Part shown: positions 33,301-43,060 of the stretch, piece after piece
Layout of the letters: each line of letters starts with the position of its first letter
Numbering within the stretch: position 1 is the stretch's first letter
Assembly: GCF_963576615.1 (NCBI RefSeq)
Contig: NC_088714.1
Coordinates: forward strand, 64,674,667-64,738,666
Direction of reading: 5' to 3'
Source of the DNA: Watersipora subatra
Lineage: Eukaryota; Bryozoa; Gymnolaemata; Cheilostomatida; Watersiporidae
DNA length: 64,000 nt
Notes under the pieces: model-generated
Databases searched by the model: none
What the model saw: only the letters and a program-made list of their open reading frames with translations
Told to the model about the DNA's origin: nothing
Made by a program: the position numbers and the translations under genes

Positions 33301-36300
33301 TAAAGCTATGAGTTGAACAGTGAAAACAAATTTAATCAGTGAAAATGTAGTATGTGTGTTAGAGAGTTTATTCGCTACCACAGGCAGTGTCCATCAAACA
33401 TTAGTACAATAGTAATAAATATATAAACCTGTTTGACCTGTTAAAAATTATTTCTATGCAGAAAACCGAAATAACATTGTCTGAATCTTAGCAGACGTTT
33501 AAACTCATGACAGTAAGTGGACAAGATGTTCTACACGGGGTTAAGGCAGCATTTTCTTGCATTGGATATATATGGTCGTTAAGCAAGCAATGCGCAAGGA
33601 GGCAAGCCATATTTCACCAGTTTAACAAAGACAAGAGAGTGTTATACTTGTACAGCTACTGCTAAAGAAATATTACAATGAAGCACATAAAAAGCAAGAA
33701 ATGAAATTAAAATGTTGTAAAGCAGGACATACTCTGAAATGACGCCATAGAAACTTCTCTGGGAGCAGCAGGAGAAGAGAAATTTGTTTGTCAGCATATC
33801 GGGGTTGCCCGCACTTGCTGCCATTACATAGTTGTCATCTGGACACGATTCCGAGTTTCCCCAAAGACTGTCGTGGCTTGACCCGAGGCTAATAAACACA
33901 CACTAATATACTATACTGGTATAGACTATTACTAAACTTTAGTCTATTAAAACTGTGTGCTTGTAGCAGTGAGATAGGCTGGTGAGCACAGGCTTTCTCT
34001 GTGTTACCTATTCACTCAGAGACAGACTCTTAACCGATCAGCTAATGATTTAGACTTTGGTCCAACCTTTGGCGTGAATTGTAAATCTCACCTGTGACCG
34101 AGCTCATGCGCTGCCGTGAAAGCGTTGTAAGTCAGCAAACCTTTCATTTCAACGAATGAGCTAGAGAGCTCTGGATCACAGATTGTTCCCACCCATGCCA
34201 GACCTAAAATTATAGTAGAGTTAATATACTGTCACTTAGCTGCTAAAGTCTTCCACTTCAGGGCATGAGTATGAAGCCCGTTTAGCGTTTATTCTTGTTG
34301 AGCTCCAGCTATTCATGAAACAATCATTTTATAGCTGTTTTGCTTTACCAATCTTATTCCTCCTATTTTATTTACTTATCATTGTTATTTTTGAAAAATA
34401 ATTTCCCAATTAATCTTCATCTGCAGGTTTATCAATAAATAGATCTCCCAAATAGATTCTACACAAAAGACTTAAGAGTTTTGGAAATTTCTCTTACCCA
34501 GAATGCCTTCTGATAAAGAGTCCTCATCGTACATGTCATATCTGTAGAACAATATAATGAGTTAAATAGACTAATTTAATTCACTACTGGCTTGTAGTAG
34601 GTCTAAACTACATGCATATAGCTTAAATGAACACGGTTATATAATGGTTTTCTATTTAAACTCCAAAGAAAGTTCCGATTATTATTAAAAAAGTTTACGG
34701 CTAACTTTGGACATAATATTAGTCAAGTGTCATGGGAATTTATTGTAGTCTACTTTCTCTAATAAATTTACAGAATGATGAGCTTTTGTAATGATTGTAG
34801 TATTAATAAACTATGTTTAACATTTTTGGCTTAAATCAGTGATTAAAACACCCAATGCAACTGTATCAGAATTATCTTTACCTGAATAAAGCATTCGCTG
34901 GTGTGTCTTTCAAACCTCAAGCTTATAGGCGTAATTTAGAGTTGTACCCACTACTGAGACTGGCATTATAAATATCTGCTAAAACCTTTACTCACAAAAA
35001 CATTAAAATGAACTTTCGTTAAAAGATCATAATTTTGTTGCAGTCAGCTAAATTTTGACAATAGCCAGTTGCAAGCCTAATTAAAATTCCACGTACACTG
35101 AAAACATTTGAAAGCTGTGATAGTATATGTTAGATTAGCTGAAAGAAATTGTGTACTAAAAATATACAGGATACAACAGGATATTACAAACTATTTTATG
35201 TTTTCATTTTTTCACTACCTTTATAATTACTTCTAAACATAAATCTAGACATTCTATTTTCATAGTAGCTACTCTTTCTCAGTAGCTAATACTAACCACT
35301 AAATTCAAGATGACGTAGACATCAGTTTATATGTAGAGGTTATACTTGATACTAGATGACATAGACATCAGTTTATATGTAAAGGTTATACTTGATACTA
35401 GATGGCATAGACATCAGTTTATATGCAGAGGTTACATACGTTGTCAGCAGCATCACATGATCATGTGGAGGAAGGATGTTTGCTGATTCGTCTGTCCCTA
35501 GCCAATCGCTGAGTCTGGATAAAGCGCCACTGGCTCCTATATATGTCTCTCCCAACTGTGCTAGGTAAATACTGTAGTCTTCTGTTAAGTTAGAAAGTAT
35601 GGTTGGATCCTGGATAGGAAGAGGTCAAAGTGAACAACAAAGATTTTCACGATTCTAGGCTGATAATTTATTATATAAAATATCGGTGCCGGTTCATCTT
35701 AGGTCGGTACAACGTGCATACAACACATGCACAACGCACATTCAAGGCACTTGCAACGCACAAACATTGTGGATACAACGCGCATACGCTATCATTACAA
35801 TGCGCATAAAACGGTCAATAGAAAATAAATAAAATACTTTGTGTAATGTTTTAGACCTGTTTTATTAACAGACAATAAATATAAATAGAATATTGAATAA
35901 TAATATAATATTATTACTACTATTATTATTATTATTACACATTAATATTTTGGCGCATGCGTTGTTAATTACTTGTGTCGGCGTTGTATCTGCAAGGTTT
36001 GTACAGTGCAAGTGCCTTGTATGTGCGTTGCGCTTGTGTTGTACGCGCGTTGTGCCGACCTAAGATGCACCATTACCAAAATATCTGTGTATATTATCAG
36101 ACATGACAGACTTCTTTGAAAAGATAGTTACTAATAAACTACTTTTATTCTATGGAAAATGCTAATAATCATCCAGAAGAACCGTCATAGCCTAGAGATT
36201 TGAGCGGCTGATCAGAGATAAACAGTTTAAGGTTATGAATCTAAAGATGTGAAGTTCAAAGGTGATGGCAAGAAAGGGAGCAAACATTTAATTGCTTCAA

Positions 36301-39300
36301 ACAAGGATATAATGGCCATGAACTCTTTATCTCACAAATTCATGAGAATATTTACTGCTGTGCTATTTGGAAAGTCTGATATAATATAAAGGCTGTTAAT
36401 ATGCTGATTGGTTGATACTCTGATTAGGTTACATGGTGATTGGTTCACCCATTTATCAGCTCACGTGGTGATTGGTTCACATATTTATTAGTTCTCATGC
36501 TGGTTGGTTCACCTATTTATTAGTTCACATGCTCATTGGTTCATATATTTACTGCTTATTTACTACTTGGTCATATATCTATAATTAGTTCAGATGCTGG
36601 TTGGCTCATATATCTATTAGTTCAGATGTCAATTGGCTCATATACTAAGCATAACAAGCTGACTGGCACATATTCATGATATTCAGTAGTTCATATTTTG
36701 ATTAAGTTAAACACTCGTTGGTTCAAATGCTGACTGATTCGCATGCTGATTGATTCAAATTTTGAGTTTTTTACTGTAAGTAATGACTAATTTCAGTCAA
36801 GTACAAGATAAGTACAGTAAACAACAAGCAAAAGACGTTTATTATTAATACTACAGCAAAAGTTACACACCAAATGTTATTACCAAACTGTATGACTGGT
36901 TACTCACAGTTATAGCGACAATTCCAGCTAGCTTCACGGAGATAGCTATATCATCATTCTGCATTGTGTTGTAGTGTGCATCCATCTAAAACATACACTT
37001 AACTACTTAGAGTCAACACTAGATACTGTCTCCTTTGGGTTAACTACTACTTAATTATAGTACACATGCTACAATAAAACACTCATTTACAGAAGGAAGT
37101 TATAGCTTACAGTGCAGTAGTAAAACATGGCTCAACACGTGCACCCTGTCTGCAAACACAAACCACCTGTCCTACTCTGTCAACAGACTTACAATGACAC
37201 TCATGTGGGCGAGGTAAAGTAGAAGGTTTGTCATATAGTCTGAAGCTCCTTCTCCTCGAATTTCTATCAGCTCAAAGAACTTCCAGACAGAATAATCTGC
37301 TAGCATTACAAGTTCTACCTCTGCTGAAATTGGAGCTATCTCCTCGACTTGCCTTCGTTTTCTTTGCAAGTCAACTTTTACTGAAATAGACAAAATAATG
37401 CTAAAAGGACTAACTAGTTTGACAAACTTATCAATAGAATTATCTATAAAAAAGTATATGATCTGGTGTTTTACGTGAGTACATTAATGTTCGGAGATGT
37501 ATAAGATGGACCAGAACAATACCAAACATAAACGACAAGCATTAACTTAACTATAAAGAGGAAATATTAATAAAGTTGTTTATCAATAGAAACTATTCTA
37601 AGGAAACTGCGTCTTCCTTCCTTCTTTCATAGAATTGATAGCACTCACAACAAAACTGATGAAGAATCCACCGTGGTATACTTTCATGAACAAATAAATA
37701 TAAGGCTAAATATTCTATACAAGAGCAGTCTAAAATTGTTTGGAAAAACCAAGAAAGATATAGAATCACCAAGGAATACAGATTGTGTTTAGTAATTACA
37801 TAACTATACAGTTTAGAGAGGACGAATGCTTGTAACCATTTTGAACAGGAACAAAATGAACAAATAAACTAGCAACCTTACACAATCATGTGGAGAAATA
37901 ACAACAGCCTTACACTACTATGTGGTGAGATAACGCCAGCCTTACAGTACCATGTGGTGAGATAACGACAGCCTTACAGTACCATGTGGTGAGATAACGT
38001 CAGCCTTACACTACCATGTGGTGAGATAACAACAGCTTTACACTACCATGTGGTGAGATAACTTCAGCCTTACACTACCTATCATGTGGTGAGAAAACAA
38101 TAGGTTTTACACAAATGTGCTGTAAGAGTACAACAGCATTACACTACTGCGTGGGTGAGAAAACAACAGCATTTCACTACCATGTGTTGAGATAGAAGCA
38201 GTCTTACACTACCTATCATGTAGTGAGAAAACAACTGCCTTACACTTCGTGTGTTGAGAATAAATTACTGGCTACATTACTGGGTGATGAAAAAACAGCC
38301 TTACTCTATGTACTACTGTATGTAGTAAAAAAACAAAAGACTTATGTAATTTCATAGTGAGATAATAACAGCCATACAATACCGTCTGGTGAGAAGACAA
38401 CATGCTAACACTATTGCGTGGTGAGAAAACAACAGTCTTACCCTAGCTTGCGATGAGATAACAACAGCCTTGAGCTACTATGTGGAAAGAAATCAACAGC
38501 CTCATACTAGCATGTGGTGTACCACCATGTGGTCTTGTACATACAAGCAGGTCTTCTGACCTTAGACAGTATTAATAGCTTTCCAACAACTGTGGAAGCA
38601 CTTAAAATAGTAAAATTACTTCTGAATCAAATAACACATTGAAGCTTCAAGCTTGCAAAAATCAATAAAAAAAACACCAATCGATTAGATTATTATTATA
38701 TTTCTTTTCACACTCTTTCAAAGAAGTGATGGTTGAGAGAAAACTGAAGAAGAATAATGATTGCAGTATAGTGAGTCTGATGGCATATTTATATTTATTA
38801 CGAATAAAAGCAAATAGCTTAGTGCACAGCTTTTGCTACTAAACATAAGAAACTTGCTATCTAAAGAAGTTCATCTAGTGTGTCATTACATAGTAACATT
38901 CTGTAAGCAGCCATATATTATTTTCTATAGTTGAAAAGAAGTGCTCCTGGTAATTTGGCGATATCTTCAGAATTAATAAACAAATTACCTTGAAATTCTG
39001 GAATTTTGCTCGCAACATATTACTCACAACATATTACACACAACATATTAAGCGCAATCAATGTTATACAGCCCCCACAGGATAGGCGACGGCTATCATG
39101 TGGACAGGGCTTAACGATCGAGCTCTGTTGGGATGAACCCGAACATAGCACCAAAACAAACAAGTATGCTGAATAAAGCCCCTTGTAAATTTACAAATGT
39201 TATGAACAATTGTGGTTATTTTACTGATCTGTCAGTTTCATTTTGTTGTCAAATAAATATAGTTGCCCAATATTGTCACCGTTATAATCAGTCAGTTGCT

Positions 39301-42300
39301 ATTCACAAGCATTCACGATATTAGTAATCGTAAAATAGCCCAAATTCGGTTTTATATTTAGATTTTTAGTATGAAAACTACACTCCACAGCTTTGCCTGC
39401 TGTCCCATCTTATTGGCCAAGTAAAACAATGTGACAACGATAAAAGACTTTGCCATTTTATATTAGGGGTTCCAAAGTATTAATCAAAAACTAGGAAAAA
39501 AAGGCCGTTGTTCGGGTGATTTTGGGTAAATTATATTCAACTTTAAGCATATACTACAACCCCTACCTACTTCAAAATTAGTAAAAGTAGATAATTTGAA
39601 ATGTTTTATTTTACATGGATCCATTTTTTAAGTTAGGTGTTACTCCTACATTGCAGAAGTTCAAGGTTTGCTATTGTGAACCGCGGGGCCTACTGACTGA
39701 ATGAGCTGATGACATGATAACAGCGAGTCGTGTTTTCCAAAACCTAACAAGGCAACACGACCACCCCGCGAGAACTGTGTTGGCTCCGAAACCCAGGCTA
39801 GCACAATCCCAACAGAGCACGATCATTAAACCCCGCCCATATGATAGCCATTGCCTATTCTTGGGGCTGTATATCATTGGCGCAATGTATTATGTGCAAT
39901 GTATTATGCACAACGTATTACAAACCATGTATTACGCACAATGTATTATGCTCAATGCATTACGCACAACGTATTATGCACAATATATTATGAACAACGT
40001 ACTAATCACAATGTATGACACACACCTTATTACTCCCAATTTATTACACGAAACGTATTACGCGCAACGTATTACGCTCAATGTATTACATGCAACGTAT
40101 TACGCGCAATTTACTATGGGCAACGTATTACGCACAACAGATTAGGCACCACATATTACGCTCAACGTATTATGCACAACTTATTATTTACAATGTATTA
40201 CGCACAACATATTACGCGCAACATAAGTACTATATGATGTATTATGCAAAATACGTCATGCACATTTTACCCAGAATTTCATATTCTTACATAAACTGGA
40301 GATGAAATAAACAAAGTGTAACTACACAGCCAAGTTTACTCAGGCTAAGGTAAGGATCAGGTGGGAAAGCAACTCCCCAAATAACCTCAGGCCCTGGCTT
40401 CAAAGTGTTAAAATTCAAATACTAAGGATGACTCATTTTACTCTAAAAATAGCTGCAGACAATAATGTATACCTGTAAAAACTATGAAAACATGGGAATG
40501 GCATCTTATTGTGTAAATATTGAGCAAAGCAGCTTGTGAGATTCCTTCAACAACAGATGCTAATGATGACTTAGTTTACTCTAATCAGCAAACAAGGAAG
40601 ACAGGCTATCTAAGTTGAGGAGCCATGATTGAATGACAGCATTGCTAGCACACCCTAGGAACCTTTTACAAGACACAATAACTTGAATAGGCTAGTAAAC
40701 ATTATAAACTAATGATTCAATAGATATATAACTTATAATCAGCTTACGAGTTTTACCATAAGACCAAGCCTGTGCAACTCAACTGTTAAACTAATAGAAC
40801 AGCCCTTGAAATTCTATGAGGTAAGACGTTGTTAAACTGTACCTCCATCATTTCCGTAATTGGCTCTTTCTCGAATAGCTCTCTTAGAAACCATAACCTT
40901 ATTCTTGCTGACCTTGTGTGGTTTAATGTGGAACTCATGAGCTCCTAGCCGAAAGACTCCTCCCTGGTAGTAAAGAGATATTAATTATAGCTCCTCTCAT
41001 AGTCAGAGCAACTCAACAGAATCTGGCGAAGCGATGTTTGCCAGTGACCAGCAGTTTAGAGAATATGTATAGTATTCATGAACAAAATTATATAAAAACC
41101 TATGACATACATTAATAAATGTGAATAAAAGAAATGACAGTTTGTGAAATCTTTGTACACAAAATTAAGGACAGTTCTCTAAGTGGATTAATGAGGTGTC
41201 ACAACAAACATTGAATGCACATCTGTTAGAGTTTAATAGAAAATTACATGAATAGCTCTATGGGTATTGTATATATAGATAAATTAGTCATCAATTTTAC
41301 AGGCTTCTTTTAGGACAGGATTTTTCGACAGGCTAAACATATCTAGTACTTCTACCGTAGTTATTGATTAGACTTGAAAATTACTTATTACCCAATAGTT
41401 TTCAAGTAGTTAATAAACTCTAGAATTTGATGGAACTAAATTATTACCTGTAGAATGGGCTCCACTTCATCTCTCTCTCCATACTCGACAGCAACTGCAG
41501 CACCATGTTTCACGTCTTTCACTAGTTTCACATGCTACAAGTTTAGGTATGAAACAATAATATAATATTGATACTAGAGGTTTCATTTTGTTTTAACTTT
41601 CTTTTGAAAAAAAAATTTATTTATGTGATTGCAAATGATTTGGAGTTACTACACCTTCAATGTTTATACTTACAGTAGAAATAAAACAACAACAAATACT
41701 GGTAAATAACTGTAAAACTATACTAACTTTTACTCTATTCTTGACTTTCTCTGTCTCACTCTCTGACATTCCTAGAAAGTTCAAAGAGATTTCACTGAGG
41801 TTCTGTTTGCTTTCCTGGAGCATAAGCTTGTGTCGCCTTCCGTGTGACGTGAAGTCCAACTCTAAGCCGTCACTTCTTCTCTCGAGCTTTATGTCTACCA
41901 GCTCATCTGGCTGTAACATCTCTTCATTTCTTGTCATTCCTCTCTCATGAGCTAACACTATGCCTTCAGAGTGAAGCTTTTTCAGTTTTTGCCAATCTTC
42001 TAAAATATTCTTTTAAGTTTAGACAACTAGCCACTTAGAATAAAGTATAGGAAAAAGATTCTTTATCTGAACGCTCCAATATTTTAATTTAAACATGTAT
42101 TTGATAAGCTAAAGCTTGCTTAAGATCCTTGCTTGCACTGGGCTATTGTAACCTTTGCCATACCAGCCTATGCGAATGTGTATCATAGGCTAGAGTGGAG
42201 AGAAATAAAACCACTATACCTACTATAACAAGCTTAAATTAGTGCATCATGTGATAGGACCATCTGTCAAGTTGTAGACAAAATATCTAATTGAAGATTT

Positions 42301-42953
42301 CCGTAATCAATTGATTTAAAATTTATTTAGTTTTAAAGGTATTGTAAAGCCAACAAGGTTGCCAGCGCAGTAATAATAAATAGATATGCTCTAGCAGTAC
42401 ACACTAATAACAGATAATAAATAGATATGCTCTAGCGGTACAAACTAATATCAAATAACAGATGCACAGCTTTATTTGACCTTGTAAATTCTTCAAACTT
42501 TTAGCTAGTTCTCTATCTATATAATACTTACACTTATATACTATTTACACATACATGATATTTACATCTACTTAATATTTACACTGTAGACGAAGCTGAT
42601 TGTGTCATGAACACATAATAAAAAATTCTTGTACCATATATGATGTCTGTATGAAACAGATATATTAATACTAACACGAAACATAAGAATGTTAGCAAAT
42701 GGAAAATGTAACATATGAATGTGCAAATGTGAAATTTAGATATTATCATATAACATGTAAATGTTTAAGTTTAACATATAAATGGTAACATGTAACACAA
42801 ATGCTTTCTCATTATCTCTATGAAAACATTTATGCATTGTCCGCTACATCAGGGTAAGAATATTCATTGAAACCCACCTGAGAGGGCTGTCATTCCTCTC
42901 AGAAAAGCAATTGAGAAAACGCATTGCAATATCAATCTAAGGTTCCCTTCCAT
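24187..42953 (-). CDS. Transmembrane M12B metalloprotease with mucin stalk, SEA and EGF modules (20 exons)
   Basis: Exons in transcription order: 42878-42953, 41728-41999, 41448-41534, 40843-40963, 37193-37380, 36908-36985, 35440-35609, 34498-34541, 34092-34203, 33733-33888, 33032-33173, 32265-32457, 30666-30846, 30154-30266, 28860-28967 (tentative), 27140-28113, 26499-26697, 26031-26153, 25221-25355, 24187-24353. Each has GT/AG borders, every junction agrees in phase, and the total of 3639 nt is divisible by three (about 1212 residues). Domains: signal peptide 1-25; propeptide to about 185; RKRR 192-195; protease with HELGHSLGSSHD at 378-389 and Met-turn M405; LPGQ 460-463 and cysteine-rich ADAMTS-like region to 546; LDLa 550-592 and 597-643; Thr/Lys/Pro stalk about 681-960; SEA about 970-1040; EGF-like 1072-1157; TM about 1164-1188; short tail. 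The joining is mine and untested by RNA. The alternative is two adjacent genes, with the split after exon 14 or 15. Confidence 0.8.
24354..25220. other. Intron 19, with an unmatched insert
   Basis: About 24420-24800 has no counterpart at the paralogous position near 55020, so it is probably a later insertion. I could not classify it. The rest is AT-rich intron. Confidence 0.4.
25221..26153 (-). CDS. Exons 18-19: two EGF-like modules
   Basis: Exon 18 (26031-26153, 123 nt) begins with the calcium-binding EGF signature TDINECEDP and ends [11 protein letters not shown]. Exon 19 (25221-25355, 135 nt) is a six-cysteine module (GRVCAKPC to SEPLCLCKG). Both are phase 1-1 exons, the classic shuffling class, and both are conserved in the left copy with identical lengths. 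Confidence 0.88.
26499..26697 (-). CDS. Exon 17: second half of SEA
   Basis: 199 nt encoding [16 protein letters not shown] followed by [15 protein letters not shown]. The GSII box sits where SEA domains undergo autoproteolysis (consensus G-S-V-V-V before a strand), so self-cleavage is possible. A partial duplicate of the exon's 5' part lies just upstream at 26729-26830. Confidence 0.82.
26627..26830. repeat. 102-bp tandem duplication of acceptor plus 5' part of exon 17
   Basis: Units 26627-26728 and 26729-26830 differ at two positions. The upstream copy repeats the splice acceptor and the first 23 codons of exon 17 without any donor after them. The left gene copy (4080-4278) has a single copy. 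Confidence 0.92.
27140..28113 (-). CDS. Exon 16: Thr/Lys/Pro mucin-like stalk and first half of SEA
   Basis: 974 nt, starting in phase 1 at a T-rich acceptor. About 280 residues are diverged nonapeptides of the type KPTTKTSTP and QKTTTSTPK, then a Ser/Thr-rich linker. The exon closes with [19 protein letters not shown] and [10 protein letters not shown], the first strand and helix of an SEA-type fold. The repeat implies a stiff, O-glycosylated, positively charged spacer between the protease and the membrane. Confidence 0.85.
28860..28967 (-). CDS. Exon 15 (tentative): short acidic linker
   Basis: The open phase-1/phase-1 segment reads [20 protein letters not shown]. Borders are AG at 28968-28969 and GT at 28858-28859; the polypyrimidine tract is poor. 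It is symmetric, so the gene stays in frame whether it is used or skipped. No paralogous copy exists in the window to test it. Confidence 0.45.
29140..29460 (+). repeat. Dispersed repeat in intron 14, second copy at window right end
   Basis: Reverse complement of about 63680-63990 with clear similarity over the whole length (shared gttaccaagt, gattataca, tcttaaa-cttaccca, gagtcgtt). It is a mobile-element fragment of unknown class with no coding sequence. Confidence 0.7.
30154..30846 (-). CDS. Exons 13-14: two LDL-receptor class A domains
   Basis: Exon 13 (30666-30846) holds a six-cysteine module ending [17 protein letters not shown] and starts a second one with CPEGFTQC. Exon 14 (30154-30266) completes it with [17 protein letters not shown]. 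The acidic SDE calcium-cage motif is present in both. Such modules usually bind ligands or co-receptors. Confidence 0.88.
31020..31163. repeat. 29-bp intronic minisatellite, about five units
   Basis: The unit aactaacaactcaatataac plus nine variable bases is repeated in intron 12. The similarity of its period to the left satellite's monomer is coincidental; the sequences differ. Confidence 0.8.
32265..33173 (-). CDS. Exons 11-12: ADAMTS-like disintegrin and cysteine-rich region
   Basis: Exon 11 (33032-33173) contains [18 protein letters not shown], matching the LPGQ-YD-A-x-QC motif that opens the ADAMTS disintegrin-like region. Exon 12 (32265-32457) contains MCLNLYC and [18 protein letters not shown], the C-x-x-L-x-C and DGT-x-CG-x-x-x-WC-x-x-G-x-C pattern that precedes the thrombospondin repeat in ADAMTS proteins. 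No thrombospondin repeat follows, an atypical feature. Confidence 0.85.
33733..37380 (-). CDS. Exons 5-10: furin site and zinc metalloprotease domain
   Basis: Exons 37193-37380, 36908-36985, 35440-35609, 34498-34541, 34092-34203 and 33733-33888. Exon 5 carries [10 protein letters not shown], a furin-type site between propeptide and enzyme, then [15 protein letters not shown]. Exon 7 ends with HDHVMLLTT, the usual M12B strand. The zinc motif is split between exons 9 and 10: HELGH, then SLGSSHD, giving HEXGHXLGXXHD with three histidine ligands and the catalytic Glu. Exon 10 has the Met-turn (NYVMAAS). The active site is intact, so proteolytic activity is expected. Confidence 0.88.
35685..36077. 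mobile_element. 393-bp MITE-like element with long TIRs and 8-bp TSD
   Basis: The ends form inverted repeats of about 95 bp (left catcttaggtcggtacaacg; right, reverse complemented, catcttaggtcggcacaacg). The outer borders GGTGCC/GGTAAT are flanked by AAAATATC at 35677-35684 and 36078-36085. An 8-bp duplication suggests a hAT- or P-type transposase, but the ends are not diagnostic. It lies in intron 6 of the protease gene. Confidence 0.8.
36395..36780. repeat. Diverged ~42-bp tandem repeat
   Basis: Repeats of the type cacatgctgattggttcata-tatttattagtt. Related units occur inside the 200-bp repeat near 56040-56310. Confidence 0.7.
37890..38530. repeat. ~32-bp minisatellite in intron 4
   Basis: The unit cttacagtaccatgtggtga followed by gataacgacagc is repeated about 18-20 times with decay toward the right end. 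Confidence 0.85.
39010..40240. repeat. 14-bp minisatellite split by a transposon
   Basis: The unit tattacgcacaacg occurs about four times at 39010-39060 and about 25 times at 39880-40240. The two blocks are separated by the inverted-repeat element at 39069-39869. Confidence 0.85.
39069..39869. mobile_element. 801-bp TIR element inserted in the 14-bp minisatellite
   Basis: CAGCCCC...GGGGCTG ends with about 66-bp inverted repeats (ggctatcatgtggacagggc pairs with the complement of the right end) and flanking TATA at 39065-39068 and 39870-39873. It has no transposase, so it is non-autonomous. The superfamily is uncertain. Confidence 0.75.
40843..41999 (-). CDS. Exons 2-4: M12B-type propeptide
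   Basis: Exons 41728-41999 (272 nt), 41448-41534 (87 nt) and 40843-40963 (121 nt). They encode a charged, cysteine-poor region with [38 protein letters not shown] and [16 protein letters not shown]. Position and composition fit the inhibitory prodomain of ADAM/ADAMTS proteases, although sequence similarity to it is weak. All three exons are duplicated at 57331-59451. Confidence 0.75.
42360..42850. other. Intron 1: short AT-rich tandem repeats
   Basis: About 51-bp repeats (aataaatagatatgctctag) near 42380-42470, then diverged taacatatgaatg-like words. In the right copy the same intron (59464-61061) has larger arrays. Confidence 0.6.
42878..42953 (-). CDS. Exon 1: start codon and signal peptide
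   Basis: ATG at 42951-42953, then a hydrophobic 25-residue leader ([20 protein letters not shown]), ending in phase 1 at a GTGGGT donor. The paralogous exon at 61062-61137 keeps the same length and leader, which supports this start. Confidence 0.85.
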
Positions 42954-42969
42954 TGTGTTCAGAATAAGT

Positions 42970-43060
42970 GAACAGGGACTGACCGCTACCCTGTTTAAAT
43001 AAAAACCAACTGCGCTGCTCTAGCTGCACTAACGGATTCAATCGTTGACGTAATTCAACA
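42970..43060 (-). promoter_or_regulatory. Candidate core promoter of the protease gene
   Basis: On the minus strand, TTTTTATTTAAA (43005-42994) is a TATA-like element about 45-50 nt before the ATG, followed by an Inr-like TCAGTC near 42980. Both are kept in the right copy around 61165-61190. A CRE-like ACGTCA lies upstream; in the right copy it is the full palindrome TGACGTCA. No expression evidence is available. Confidence 0.45.

Noticed and set aside
39714-40305. Tyr/Met/Thr-rich plus-strand frames
   Set aside because: Produced by the 14-bp minisatellite; several frames are open at once.
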